Of a stretch of 64,000 nt of DNA, positions 45,100 to 57,800 are shown piece after piece. The notes beneath the pieces were generated by a model. It was given only the letters and a program-made list of their open reading frames with translations. It made no database searches and was not told the DNA's origin. Where the stretch lies: the NCBI GenBank assembly GCA_015680685.1, contig MNCI01003660.1, positions 1,399,234 through 1,463,233 of the forward strand, in the 5' to 3' direction. Source of the DNA: Gnetum montanum. Taxonomy: Eukaryota; Streptophyta; Gnetopsida; Gnetales; Gnetaceae. Every line of letters begins with the position of its first letter. Within the stretch, counting starts at the first letter, position 1. The position numbers and the translations under genes were made by a program.

Positions 45100-45700
45100 C
45101 TAGTTGCATGCAGACAATGTTGAGCATTGTACAAACCAGGACTTCTGCACGTAGTTGCACCCTATGTCACTATATGCAATGCATGGAACTTTTTTCTTCT
45201 TGATATTCTCAAACGCATTTTCTTTTGATATCTCTAGAGAAAGATCACGTATTCCTAGGCATGTAGCAATCATAATTAGCCATGCTCTTCCCATTATGAT
45301 TGGAAAGTCCCCCTTGTAGTTGTTGACTTGGATCACTAGGAAATTGGCTGGATACAACCACCCACAAATAGTGGTGACAATGTCCTCCACTAGTCCCAAT
45401 GGAACAGTGATGGACTAGTTAGCCAACTCTAAACAAATATTACTCTTCTTTAGTGGAGGTAGGTTTCAAGATTTATATATTTTTTGAGAAATCACATTAA
45501 TGCTAGAACTTGAATCGAAAAGAGATTTACAAGGCTCGTTTCCAGTGATTTGCAAATAAATAAGAGGACCTCCAGGATCAGAGAATTTCCTAGGAAGATG
45601 GCCAACTTTAATCCAATTAGTGTTGGCATGAGTTAACATGATAGTGTGCATTGAGTGTATTTTTTGGTTCAAAGGAAGCTCCAAAGATTCAAATGATGAT
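45100..45700 (-). pseudogene. Protease of element E
   Basis: PLIYLQITGNEPCKSLFDSSSSINVIS (read in segments) with the catalytic DSG altered to DSS near 45515; GLVEDIVTTI, NFLVIQVNN, DFPIIMGRAWL (45280-45400); Cys-containing tail ending near 45100. Confidence 0.65.
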
Positions 45701-46880
45701 GAGGCATTTGGATAATTAGCCATTTGTGGTTGTAAGGACTTGGTTAGTCTATTGGTTCTAAAGAAAGGTTTCTTTTTTGATCGATTGTTCAAACCAATAG
45801 TAGGTTGAAGATTAACAGCTCTTATAGTGTTACATTGCTGTGGCTGGGTAGGAAGCTTACCTTGCATAGTTGAAGCAAGTGGTAATGGAGCTGAGGGTGG
45901 AAGAGATGCAGATAGATGAGAAGGGTAGTATGTATGTGGAGCATCACCCCTAGAAGAAGAAGTCCTATAGTACTTAGGGGTTTGGTAGTGAGCTTGAGGA
46001 GAATCGTGATTAGTAGAGTCACATGGAGAGATTGGTTGTTGAACGTAATACCCATATGGATCAGGTTGACGGTAAGGATACTATTGACTTGGTAGTGGCA
46101 TTCCCCATGATTGTGAGTGTTACCACTATTAATACTACTCATTCGGTTGTGGTGGAGCTCCACTTGGATAATATGTCAAGGGTTGCTGAAACTGCCTTGG
46201 GCTACCTTGAGGATAAAGTAACGTTCTATGTGTTTTTCATCTATTTAATCATGGGTTTAGTGCGTACACCCTAAACTCTTATAGATGTGACACTATTGGG
46301 CAACATCCCTTAGGATGATCATATTGGAAAATCTCACATCCACCATCATTGTTTGTGTCTAAATCCACAACCTCTTCAATGACAGAAGCCTTGCCCTTAT
46401 CCTTGTTATGTAAATACTTAGCTTTTTATTTCTTCTCTCTCAGTTACTACTTTGTTCTCTAGACTCCTTTGCTATTTTTAGGGTAGTTTGGAATTTTTCA
46501 TCTAGGGAGTTCCACATTTGATCCACCTTTTATGATATTTCTTATGGAAATTTTTGAATGGGCAAAGTCTTTCTATTCATCATATTTTCAAGTGGTGACT
46601 CTTCTTCATATTCACAAAATCTAACTTCCTTCTTTTGGAGGGAAGGATCTCTGTTGTACTCCTCTGTACCTTTTCTTTTTCTCAACTCATTTTCCTCCTT
46701 AGTGACTCACTCCAACAATTTTTGTATTTGATGGGCTCTGAGGTTGGATAGCCTTCCTTGGACATAAGTCCCAAGGGTTCTTCGCATTTCATACCTAAGC
46801 CCATCTATGAGATGATGTAGTTGTTCCTTTTGCAAGTAACCATGGCCAGGGCAATGATGTAATAATGAATAGAAACTAGA
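45701..46880 (-). pseudogene. gag: gag of element E, C-terminal part only
   Basis: Begins at the fusion with FYSLLHHCPGHGYLQKEQ and HHLIDGLRYEMRRTLGTYVQ (46707-46889), the second half of the gag core. A charged linker follows, then the zinc knuckle at 46300-46338: CEIFQYDHPKGCC, second Cys changed to Phe. Pro/Gln/His-rich tail to about 45830. The N-terminal 40% of gag is absent. Confidence 0.7.
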
Positions 46881-46890
46881 CATTAACAAT
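46870..46890. other. Fusion junction between elements G and E
   Basis: On the minus strand, post-integrase sequence of G ending ATTGTGATTGTTAATGTCT (as in B near 12020-12045) runs straight into mid-gag sequence of E. Both elements have the same orientation. Confidence 0.7.
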
Positions 46891-48640
46891 CACAATATTA
46901 AGCACAGATCATCATTAGTAAACAACAATAGTGGCATTATGTCTTGTGGCAACAAAGCACTTTTATTAAAAAAATAATGAAAATTCACACTTAAAAAAAA
47001 TATATAAAAAAAATTGTAAAATAGTCAAGAAAGTTTCAAAGGTATTAACAATGATGTAAAATTAGAAAAAATTTGAAAATAAAAAATTTGTAAAATAAAT
47101 AACTTGTAACATTAAAAACATGGAAAAAAAAGGTAGAAAAAATTAAGAAGCCATATGGATTATTAGCATAGATGGCCATCTCCCCCACAACTGTGTTGGA
47201 AGGAGGAGATCTGAAAAATGGAACCTGGTTGTCTAATCGTTGAGGTGGTAGTTACACTAGCTTGTCATTATTCTAGGAAAGGTTTCACTGGTTGGATGTT
47301 GACCAACTGCTTTTTATTTGAGATTTTAGGTTTGTAGATTAACATGGCCCCAGCAAAAAAGGTTTGATAAATGATATAATGTCCCTCCCACAATGTTTGG
47401 AATTTTGTCTTCTGTGGTACATGTGTGGGGTTCTAATAGAGAACCTTATCTCCTAGTTGAAATGTTACTTTCCATAATTTGAGGTCATGACATTGCTTGT
47501 TGAATGCCTTGTGCACCTTATTCAAATATAGGGCTACTAATCAGTTTCCATCTAGCACATTTAGGTTGATAAATCTTTCTTTCTATGATAGACTTTGGTC
47601 AAGATCCAAATCATAGGTTTTTGAGAGTGTACAGAGCTTGAATGGAATCAGGAGTGTTGGAAGCTTTCTATACACTAACTCGTAGGGAGAGTAGCCAACA
47701 GGGAGTTTTCATGTTGAGAAATAGGCCCAAACGGAATCGTTGAGTTTGCTACTCCAATATCTTCTATATTTGCTTATGGTTTTTCTTAAGATCTTTGTAA
47801 TCTCTTGATTAGTTACCTCTGCTTGACCGTTGGCTTGGGGATGGTAGGATGTTGTTAATTTATGTTCAACCCCTAAGCATTGCATCAACTTTCTAAAAGT
47901 GGTACTTGTGAAATGATTTGCATTGTTAGAGATTAGTGCATGTGACACCCCAAACCTATTTACAACATTTTGTTGTATAAATCTAGTAGTAGTGGATGAT
48001 GTACAATCAGTAACAGCTACTACTTTTGCCCATTTTATGCAATAGTCAACTGCTACAATGATATATGCCTTTCCATTGGACATGGATGTGATGGGACCCA
48101 TGAATTCAATGCCCCATATGTCAAAAGGCTCTAGTGGTTGAATTCACTATTGAGGACCTTCCATTCGAGTGCTCATCCCACCATCTCGTTAACAATGGTC
48201 ACAAGATCAGACAAACTAATGGGTATCTTTGAAGATTGTAGGTCAATAGTATGCTACCATTAGGATTTTTATGGCTATGCATCTCCTTGGATAGTGGCCT
48301 CTACAAGGCCCTTCGTGAGCATCCTAGAGAAAGCATAATTGATCTTCATTAGGGACACACCAATGAATTAGGCCATTGGCACACACCTTGTAAATGTGTC
48401 TGTTGATTTCCATGAAGTATTTGGCCTAATGAAGAAATTGTTGCTTCTTTCTAAAGTCAAGATCTTGTGGCATCTTCTAAGTAAGAATATAGGTGAGGAT
48501 GCAATTATACCATGTTGTTTATACAATTTTTTGCTCATCTAGTGCTCCTATAAAGAGGAGTTCGTTTGGAAACTAATCAAAGAGTTGGCTATCCTCCTCT
48601 TTACTATCCCATCTTAATCGAAAGAGGTGGTCAGCGGCCA
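46881..48640 (-). pseudogene. pol: Integrase and short 3' tail of element G
   Basis: Core MGPITSMSNGKAYIIVAVDY (48101), then RFIQQNVVNRFG, ALISNNANHFTS (second catalytic Asp changed to Asn), YHPQANGQAEVTNQEI (third catalytic Glu retained, about 47830), SVWAYFST (47715). C-terminal GDKVLY and TKFQTLWEGHYIIY near 47430-47380. A 130-codon stretch (47709-48101) is free of stops. The tail 46881-47180 is A-rich non-coding. Confidence 0.8.
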
Positions 48641-49020
48641 CATTTTTTATTCCTTTTCAATCTAACATGGTGAGATTGAATTTCTATAAGATCATGAGCC
48701 ATCGTATGATACGTGGGTTCACCATTGGCTTGTTCATGAGGAAGTAGATTACACTGTGGCCCATGTGCATAAATACTTTGTAGCCAAGCACATAGTGCCT
48801 GAACTTTTCAAGAGTGTACATCATGATCATTAGTTTTTTTATAGTGGTGTAATCTAATTATGCTCCCACAATGCTTTGACTTGTGTAGTGGATGTCATAT
48901 GGATGTTGCTTATCATCCAACTATATAAAAACAGCTCCCAAAGCATAATTAGATACATCCATCATTATGTGAAATGGTTTGGACCAATCTGGTGCCCATA
49001 GAAATGGAGTTTCTATGAGT
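48641..49020 (-). pseudogene. pol: RNase H of element G
   Basis: FHIMMDVSNYALGAVF (first catalytic Asp kept, about 48950), YDIHYTSQSI, LEKFRHYVLGYKVFMHMGHS, FLMNKPMVNPRIIRWL and KNVAADHLFRL near 48630. Stops interrupt. Confidence 0.75.
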
Positions 49021-50230
49021 TTCTCCTTTAGTAGTTGGAATGCATGTTCACAATCCTTGGTCTAGCTAAATGGAACATCCTTCTTTGTAAGCTCAACCAA
49101 TGGCTTTGTGATGTTATAGAAATTCTCTATAAATTTCTAGTAGTAGCCAATATGTCTAAGGAATGATATGACATCCTTGACTATCTCTAGTTGACATGTG
49201 ATTCCTTAGATGACCCTTATTTTTTCTAGGTATACCTCAATCCCTTCTTGTGAAATTTGATGCCCCAACATAATGCCTTCTTGGATCATGAGATGACTCT
49301 TTTTCCAATTGAGCCATGGGTTTGTTTCAACACATCTCTTCTGTACTTGCTTAAGGTGGTCAAAGGCTTACTCAAACATAGCTCCATAGGTGAAGAATTC
49401 ATCCATGAAGACTTCCACACCACTACTAATTTATTGGTTGAAAATACTAAGGACCAGACATTGAAATGTTGTAGGGGCATTGCATAGATCAAATGGAATC
49501 TTACAATATGTAAAAGTCCCTTAGGGACTTGTGAATGTTGTCTTGGCTTGATCTTCTAGTGTAATTTGTATTTGGTTATAGCCACTATAATTATCCAAGA
49601 AGCTATAATAGCAATGCCTAGATATGGTATCCAACACTTGAGACACAAATCACAATGGAAAATGATCTTTAAATGTTACCATATTCAATAGTTTGAAATC
49701 GATACAAGCCCACCACTTGCCACCTTTCTTTGGCACAATTACAAGTGGACTATTCCACTCACTATCTGCAATGAGGTAGATGAACCCTGCCTTGACGATC
49801 TGCTTCAATTTGGGGTTCAACCACCTCTACAACTGCCTTCTTGGTTTCATGGCTAGGTCGGTGTAAATGCGATGCTGACATATCCTTGGATCTATTCCTA
49901 TCAACTCTAGATATGAATAAGCAAAGGCTATTGGCCATTTGTTAACCACCTTTAACATTTTTCTTTTTGTTTAGGAGCAAGTTTGGCATTAATTATGACT
50001 AGTTTACCATTTTTCAAAAATGCATATTCCATGATAGCTAGTAGGGTTTTTAGTTCTAGGGGCTCATACTTGAAGTTATTAGGAATTTTTGACTCTTCCC
50101 AATAGGTGTCATCATTTTCATTATCAGAGAGTTGGTAATGAACTTTCTCAAGCTCATCCATGCTTTTAGCATAAGCACATCTTAAGCTCTCAGTTCGTTC
50201 CATGCATAATGTGCTACTATTTGAGTTAGC
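49021..50230 (-). pseudogene. pol: Reverse transcriptase of element G with N-terminal lead
   Basis: Lead 50203-49952: YELEKVHYQL-like start, MEYAFLKNGKLVIINAKLAP. RT motifs: SPLVIVPK near 49740, FKLLN and DHFPL near 49680, the SFLDNYSGYNQIQI region near 49590, FDLCNAPTTFQCLV near 49470, catalytic FMDEF (second Asp changed to Glu) near 49410, and IMLGHQISQEGIEV near 49260. Confidence 0.75.
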
Positions 50231-50770
50231 TATTAGCCACTAGTTTCCCTCCTATCTTGTGGTTGCTATGTATAGACACCTTTGAATATATGTTTCTTCT
50301 GCACACTAATTACATGCTTTGATGTATATAATTTTGATGGATCATATCTTTTGCATGCAATTGCATCCATTATTGTTATACATGATTCATGGAGTACACT
50401 TGTTCTCTAACTTTCTAAATTTATTTTTGTTCTATATTTCCAAGAAGAGGTCTCTTATGCTGATACATGCATTGCCTGTGCTTAACCAACCTTGTCCCAT
50501 AATGATGGAGAAGTCACCTTTACAATTTTTAACGTAAATCACCAGAAAATCAACAGGATAGGACCATCCACTAACTATGGTCACAATGTCCTCCACTACT
50601 CCCAAAGGAATAGTGATTGATTGATCTACCAATTCTAGACAAATGTTGCTCTTCTTGAGAGGTGGTAGGTTCTAGGCCTTGTACATGTCATGGGAGATGA
50701 GATTGACACTAAAGCTAGAATTAAGAACAACCTTACATGGCTCATGTCTAGCAATCTATAGGTAAATGAA
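50231..50770 (-). pseudogene. Protease of element G, catalytic residue lost
   Basis: The DSG-equivalent reads NSS near 50718-50726 (followed by SVNLISHDMYKA), so the catalytic Asp is gone. QSITIPLGVVEDIVTIV, DFLVIYVKN and DFSIIMGQGWLSTGNACISI (50440-50632) retain the C-terminal fold pattern. Confidence 0.65.
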
Positions 50771-53307
50771 AGGACTTCCTAGATCAAATCTTTTTGTGGA
50801 AAGATTGCTAGCCTTTATCCAATCAGAAATAGCATGAGTAAGCATCACAGTGTAGATCCAAGGTGGCATTTGGTTTGAAGGGCACTTGAAGGTATTTGAT
50901 GCAGATGATGATGGTACTAGAGATGTAGGGCAATGAGTCATACTAGTTTGTGAGGGTTGAAGAGGATTATTGGGTCAAAATAAGGGTCTTTTTCTAAATT
51001 GATTGTCTAAACCACTTAACTAGAAAGTCATTTGTGAATGTATAGCCCTCATAGTAATTCATTGTTGTGGTTGTGGAGGAATCTCACTCTGCATGGATGG
51101 AGCAAGAGGTAACTAGATTGAGGGTAGAGGTGTGTGTGCAAATAGATGTAGAGGATGGTATGGATATGGGTTTTCTCTTTTAGTAAATGGTGAATGTTTT
51201 CAATGATACTCTAGAGGGTAATAGTGATGCTGAAATGAGGTATGACTTGGAAAACTTCACATGGAGATGGGTTGCTAAACATAGTACCTATATGGATTTG
51301 GTTACTTGTAAGGGTACTACTACCTTGGTGGTGCCATTTCCTATGATTTTGGTTGATACCATTGTTGGTATTGCTCATATGGTTTTGGTGGAGCTCCACT
51401 TGGATAATAAGCCTGGTGATGTCGGTGGAACTACCATGGATTTTCCTATGGATAAATAAATCATTTGGGTTCCTACCTACATGTTAGTCGAGGATTCAAT
51501 GCATACACCCCAAACTCTTATAAGTGTGATACCATAGGGCAACATCCCTTTGGATGTTCATATTGACAAATGTCACAACTAGTTTCATCATTAGAGTTGG
51601 TTTCCACAGCTTCCTCTATGGTAGTAGCTTTGCCCTCACCTCTTTGGTAGGCACATTTAGCTTCTTTTCACCTCCTACGATTACGATCACTATTTTTCTT
51701 TTTGGATTCTTCAACAATCTTCATAGTAGTTTGGAATTTTTCATCAAAGGAATCCCATAATTTATCAACCTTTACCGAAATATTAGAAATAGATTTTTGG
51801 ATAGGAAATACTTTCCTATTTACCACTTCATTAATTGCTAACTTCATTTCATCACAAAATCGGACCTCTCATTTCCTGATGGGAGGATCCCTATTATATT
51901 CTTTTTCACTTTCCCTTTTTTGCAACTCACATTCTTCTTTTGCTACTTACTCAATTAGTCTTTGGATATGATTAACTCTTAGTTTAGATAATCTTCCTTG
52001 GCATACATCCCAAGTGTTCTTCTAGTTTCTGTTCTAAGCCCATCTATGATGTGGTGAAGTTATTCCCTCTGAGAATAATCATGGCTAGGGCATTGGTGTA
52101 AGAGTGAATAGTATCTACCCATGGTGGCATCCAAGGGTTCATGTGTTCCCTATTTCTAGCCTTGGATTTTCCTTCTTAGATTAGATAGTTTGGAGTATGT
52201 ATAGTATTTATCATTAAACAATTCTAATATGGTACTCCATCAGTGAATGGATTTCAATTCCAAGGACCAGTACCAATTCTTAGCTTCTTTAATGAGTGTC
52301 TTGGGGAAAAGCTTGAGTTTTTTCTAGTCATTTTCAATGTTCTGTAAGGCATAGGCATCATGCAAAGCTTGTAGATGATTTTGTGGATCAAAATTATATC
52401 CCCCTAAAATATTGTAATATTATTCATATCTAAGCGCTTGATTTAACTATCTTTCATATGCTTGGTTAGAATTCTAACTACCTTTGCAATGTTAAGCATA
52501 CTTCTAGTTGAAAATAGAGGTTCCTCATCATGATTTTGTTGATGATGTCAATGATGGTTCCTACCACCTCTACATTCTTGATGGCATCGACTAGCATTAT
52601 TGTCTTATTGATCACCTTCATCACAATTATTTTGATGGTGGCTTCTATGAGAACCAGTAGATGTAGAGGAATGTTCAAAATTCGATGAAGAGGATGGAGA
52701 GGAAGGTGGACCACCACTGCCACTATGCTGTCTACCACCACATTTCTACTCATTATCATCATCATCCTTAGATCCCTTGCTATTGTGATGTTTACCCAAG
52801 TCCCTACCCTGATTGTCACTTTTTCCTGAATCTAGTTTATGAATAGTTGATCCCAGGTTCAAGGTCACATCCTCATTATCAATAATAGAGGGTGGATAAT
52901 CTTCAGGTTGAGAACCTTCAAAGGGATGATCCTCATTGTCATCTTGATCTAATAGGAATAAGGGATTAGTGAAATGTTTCTCCTTTGTAGCCTCATGGTA
53001 CTCCTCCTAATGTATCTCTCTTGCATTGTGTTTTAATGGGATAATAGTCCCAAGTTTCATAACCATTCACAATGTATTCCTTGTGAAGATCTAGAATGTC
53101 CAACTTAAGAATTTGCAATAGCATTTCTGGTATAGATTGATTGGGGGGCAATATGATGTTGCCCTCCATATCACACTATCACAACTATTCATCTTGAGGT
53201 AGGATTAAGGTGAAGTCCAATACATACTCATCTGGATGAGTGTATACCACTTTGCACTCCTATGGGATTGATGGTTTGACATCTTTATTCTTGTGAGAAG
53301 AAGACAT
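50771..53307 (-). pseudogene. gag: gag of element G
   Basis: The start codon is preserved: ATG at 53307 gives MSSSHKNKD. N-terminal block YTHPDEYVLDFTLILPQDE and NIILPP (53120-53260), then an acidic and Ser/His/Gly-rich linker (52500-52900) matching H at 61.9-62.1 kb. The gag core is near 51960-52470, with DGLRTETRRTLG-type sequence at 52030-51990. Zinc knuckle at 51539-51577: CDICQYEHPKGCC, intact CX2CX3HX4C. Pro/Tyr/Gln-rich tail to about 51000. Stops and frameshifts disable it. Confidence 0.7.
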
Positions 53308-53439
53308 TTTGCAAAACAAATAAAATTATTTATGTGCTTAGTAGTTATCTATCATGTGAAAGTGATGTTAACCTTGAGTTCATCCAACGATATTAATAAT
53401 GTTCACTAATCCTAGATAGCACACGTTCAATAAACAAAT

Positions 53440-53458
53440 TCCTTGATAATGGCACCAA
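53440..53458 (-). other. Primer-binding site of element G
   Basis: Minus strand TTGGTGCCATTATCAAGG, a mutated tRNA-Asp-type site directly inside the 5' LTR. Confidence 0.6.
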
Positions 53459-54342
53459 TGATGAGTGGTGAGGTAACCCTACACCCAAGCATACGAATCA
53501 CAAAGCATTCACATGCAATTCAATCAAATTCTGTGGACTTTATAGCTTCTAGTACACTAGTCTTCTAGGTAGTGAACCTTACCCTAAGGTCATTCATTGT
53601 CTTTCCAATTACACTTGTGACACACATCGTATGGTTAAGTGTAATTGGGGAATATGATTTTTATAGTTTTATGTTTTATAGTCCTAATGCTTAAATAGAG
53701 AGAAAGACAAGGCAATTTAATGGCTAATCCAATGTAACTAACCTACTAATCTTTGGCTAGTCCTAACATAAGTGTCCAGTCCCACTTTTCGTACACATCT
53801 TGAACCCACATATCCACTACTAAGTTACCAAGCACTATGCTATTGGGCATACCAAGCAATAACGTTGTTGGAATTACCAAGCGAATACATGTTACACTTG
53901 AAGCGGTCGTACTTATGTATTTAATTTATCTAACTTATCTTGCTTAATTATTTAATTAACTTAAGTACCAAAAAATATTGAATATGTAATTGAAAACATT
54001 AAATTCATAAATAAAATATTTAATCTATCTAGAATGTTGCAAGGTTTATTAGAAAGCTCATCTAAATTACCGCACACACTATTGTGCTTAGGTACAACAA
54101 TGCTCAAATAAAAATTTGTATACTCAATGACTCCTACTGTGGGCACTCGAGAGAAATATTCTAACTTTCAAATAAACAAATTAAAATGTCTCTACTACTA
54201 CTAAAATTTGATTGCCATAAATGCAGCTAGTGGATGCATATTTATAGCTAGGAAGTGGACGCTACGTTCCTAGGGCCTTGTCAATGCATGAAATGATGCA
54301 TCGATGGGGCCTCATTGACGTAACCAAAAACATGACTCATCA
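53459..54342 (-). repeat. 5' LTR of element G
   Basis: 884 bp, TGATGAGTGGTGAGG...GACTCATCA. TATA CATATTTATAGC at 54237-54248. U3 lacks GATATCGCG; it has GGGCCTTGTCAATGC and GGGGCCTCATTGACG units (54270-54321), related to the U3 repeats of element H. Confidence 0.85.
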
Positions 54343-54366
54343 CTGCTTAAATAAGAAACCCTTTAG

Positions 54367-54885
54367 ATACTTAATTTATTGTGTGTATGAACTATAAGAA
54401 TTTAACAAATAAGGATTTATGTCATAGAATATTATTGGAAATATTATATTAATTTGTACTGTCACTATTAAAATTCACAAAAATTGTAAAAATAATCACT
54501 ATATGTGAAGGTTATTCATTTGTGCATTCTACATATACTACATGTTTTCAAAGTGATTCTAGACATGGATTTAGTTTCTCTTTATTTTTTGAGGTTGCTC
54601 AAATGAGTAACTCTTCAGATAGTCAATTCATTATGTTTATGAACTATAAAAATTTAGCAAATGAGGATTCATATTATAGAATCTTATTGAAAATATTATA
54701 TTTATTTGCACTCTCACTATTGAAATTCATGAAAATTATGAAAATAATCACTATATGTGAAGATTGCATGTCCATGCATCCTCTAAATACCATACTTTGA
54801 TTCACTTTATATTTGTTTTTTGAAATTTCTCAAATGAGAAATTCTTAATATAATGTATAACTTATTTTTTAGAACTATAAAATGG
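54367..54885 (+). repeat. 252-bp tandem duplication
   Basis: TGAACTATAAGAATTTA... at 54388 recurs as TGAACTATAAAAATTTA at 54640, with the same order of blocks (AAATATTATATT, AATAATCACTATATGTGAAG, CTCAAATGAG). A third partial copy starts near 54850 (AGAACTATAAAATGG at 54871). No gene is seen in it. Confidence 0.8.
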
Positions 54886-57800
54886 AACCTTTAAGAAAAA
54901 TTTGAAAAAATTAATGGGTGGCTTGGCCAAGAAACCCTCATTAACACCTATTCTGTGTGTGTTATATATATATATAAATTGAAATAGGCAAATAACTTGA
55001 ATGCAAATTTGTTTTATAGTTTTTTAAAGGAAAGAGTGAATATATTTTGATATTCATAAATTGTATCTTTAGAATAGTTTCTATGGATTAAATTAGATAA
55101 ACCCTATTTTCATCCAAACTTTTTCCTAGTAGATTATAATTTTAATGTTCTTAAATTATCTTATAGTAATTTATTTAACCAATTAAATTTGATAAAGGCT
55201 ATTAATTTTTAAACATTTTCATTAATGGTTATTTTAAAAAAAATATTATCTCATAAAATTTTTTTTAACCAATTAAATTGNNNNNNNNNNNNNNNNNNNN
55301 NNNNNNNNNNNNNNNNNNNNNNNNNNNNNNNNNNNNNNNNNNNNNNNNNNNNNNNNNNNNNNNNNNNNNNNNNNNNNNNNNNNNNNNNNNNNNNNNNNNN
55401 NNNNNNNTTTTTTTTAACCAATTAAATTGCATATCAAATGTTATTTTCCTCTCTTTTTAGTAATCAATTTAAATTTTCAAATACCAAAATATGATGATAC
55501 CTAGGTAGTTTTAATTTGATAAAAAATAATAGATAGTTAGTCCTAGAACAATGATAAATAGATCCTAAGAACTATGTAATGTAATTTAAAACTCAAAAAA
55601 AGTTTCTATAAATTATGGAAAATATCATGATAGAGAGTATGACATAGGATATTGACAAATAGATCTCATGAAATCAATAATGACTATGTAAATTACCATA
55701 TTTGTAGAAGTCAAAATAAATGATGATCAATATGAAATAAACTTACCATGTTGTAGAGATCAAAATGAGTGACAAGAAAAGGAATCCTAGCATAGAAAGA
55801 TAGTAGAGGAGGAAATATTACTTTGAAATAATAGCATCATAACATATATATCAATTGGTTGTTTAGCTTATAGAGAGTATAGCAAATTAATGTGAAATAA
55901 TAGCATCACAACACATATATATTAATTAGTATTTTAATTTATAAAAAGCACAACAAATTAATGTGAAAAAAAAGCATCAAAGAATATATATCAATTGGTA
56001 ATATAGTTTACCAAAATCATGCAAATTGACAAGTCAATAAACCTTTCCCTGATGATAAAAAGAAAAGTTGATTGTAATGATGTAAAGTTGATTTATGTAA
56101 TTACATAACCTCCATGAGTCCTAATTACAATTGAGATAATTATTTAATTTATCTAAATTAAGTTAATTTAATTATCCTTGATCTTCAATTAACACTAGAA
56201 AATCTTATAAATGTAATTCACATTTTCAAAGAGGTATTTAATCATTTTAAACTAGGTTTGGTGTGAAGATGATCCATGAAAGTTTGGAGATAGCTTGATA
56301 TTATATCAAATTACTTTATTTAATTGCAAGTATGTAGCCCATTTGTGAGACAATTCATGGGTGCAAGAAACATGCATCCCTACCAAGGGAGGTGGTAGGC
56401 AAGGATTAGTTGGTAGGCAAGGATTAGAAGAGATAACATCTCTAAGGACATTTATCTTAGAACTTTCTATGAGCTCTACATTGAACTTTTTATATTATTC
56501 CTATACTATTTGATAATTAATTAGAAAAAATTAAATGTACCCTATATAAAATTTGCATCAAGTAAGAAATAAGTAGTAGAGGCTTATGACGTAGTAGCAA
56601 TAATGCTAAAGGGCTTAAATGCAGTTACTAATTTTCATGCCAGTTGCTATAACCTTGAAAGAATAGGATGGATAGTTCTCCTAGCCATCTCTTTGTTTAT
56701 AGAAAAAAAAGCCCATATGAGCCTTAAAACCAAAAACACATTGATTCATTTCCTTCTCATATTAATAAGAACTAAATTCCTTGAATAGGAAAAGGTAAGA
56801 AGACACAAACATCCTCTAATAACCATCCTCTTGTTTCTATCTTATGATGAACTTTATAGCTTACCAACTATAAACATTAAGCATTATATTAAACCAAATC
56901 TCTATCTAATTTATTTCCTTTTGATAATGTATTTAACAACAATATTCATCCTCAAATTATAATCTTAGGCTAGTGCAAGCAATCACATTAGACATAAACA
57001 TATTATATTATTTTCACAATACATTGCTTTTGTAGCATGTTGTTGCTTCTCTTTAGGCTACAGAGAGATAGAAGTTAAATATTATCGATTTCTTTAGCTA
57101 ATAATCTTCTTCATAGTTATTCGATAAGCCACCTACCTATGTCTTCTTTGGACCTATTATTTTTTCTAAATTCATTTGTCATCCTTGAATGGGTATGGAG
57201 AAATTTTTAGTAAAGTATTTTAGTGTCTACATAGTTCCTATAGAAACCCTTATCTATGTAGGATATCTTTGAAAGCCCTAAATTTCTTTATTAGTGGGAT
57301 GTGCAATTTTATTATTAAATTTATCATCCGTAATAAAAATTTCAATTTTTATGAATTCTTGAAATGAAAAAATGCTAAAGTCCTATCAAATGAAAAAATG
57401 GTACAAAAATTTGAGAGAAACCGATTCTAATTTGCAAATTGGAAATCAAAACCTAAACCCTAGTAAAAATTTAAAGGAGAATTCATACTTGATAATTTAA
57501 AATAGTGATAATTCATACCTAAACCTTGATAAAGAGGAGGATCATGAGGATCACAAGCACCACCATCATAACATAGGGAATCCACTGCCATAAGCAGCAC
57601 CACTACAAGCATGACAACCACAACAAAAGCACTACCACATAAGCACCACCATTGATATTTCTAATATGTATTTAAACTATTGCATCATAGCATGAATAAT
57701 CCACTATTGCATAATGTTGGAGTGCATAAAATATTAAGTAATAAAAAATGACATCATTTCATTTTTTGTAGAATTATGAGTTGGAGTACATAAACTATTA

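Larger units (their letters stand above)
39178..46880 (-). mobile_element. Element E: autonomous-type OTA element, 5' end lost and fused to element G
   Basis: Minus strand: from the junction at about 46880, part of gag, then protease, RT, RNase H, integrase, 3' non-coding DNA and 3' LTR 39178-40040. The left flank is element F. The PBS, gag start and 5' LTR are missing; the right end abuts 3' non-coding sequence of element G in the same orientation. Confidence 0.8.
46881..54342 (-). mobile_element. Element G: autonomous-type OTA element, 3' end lost
   Basis: Minus strand: 5' LTR 53459-54342, PBS, gag, protease, RT, RNase H, integrase and about 280 bases of 3' non-coding DNA, ending at the fusion to E. 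The right flank CTGCT does not match the left flank ACTAA of E, so E plus G is not one insertion bounded by a single duplication. Its LTR is closest to that of element H. Confidence 0.8.

Noticed and set aside
55225-55460. Open frames running through the N gap
   Set aside because: The frames exist only because Ns translate as unknown residues; the flanks are AT-rich and non-coding.
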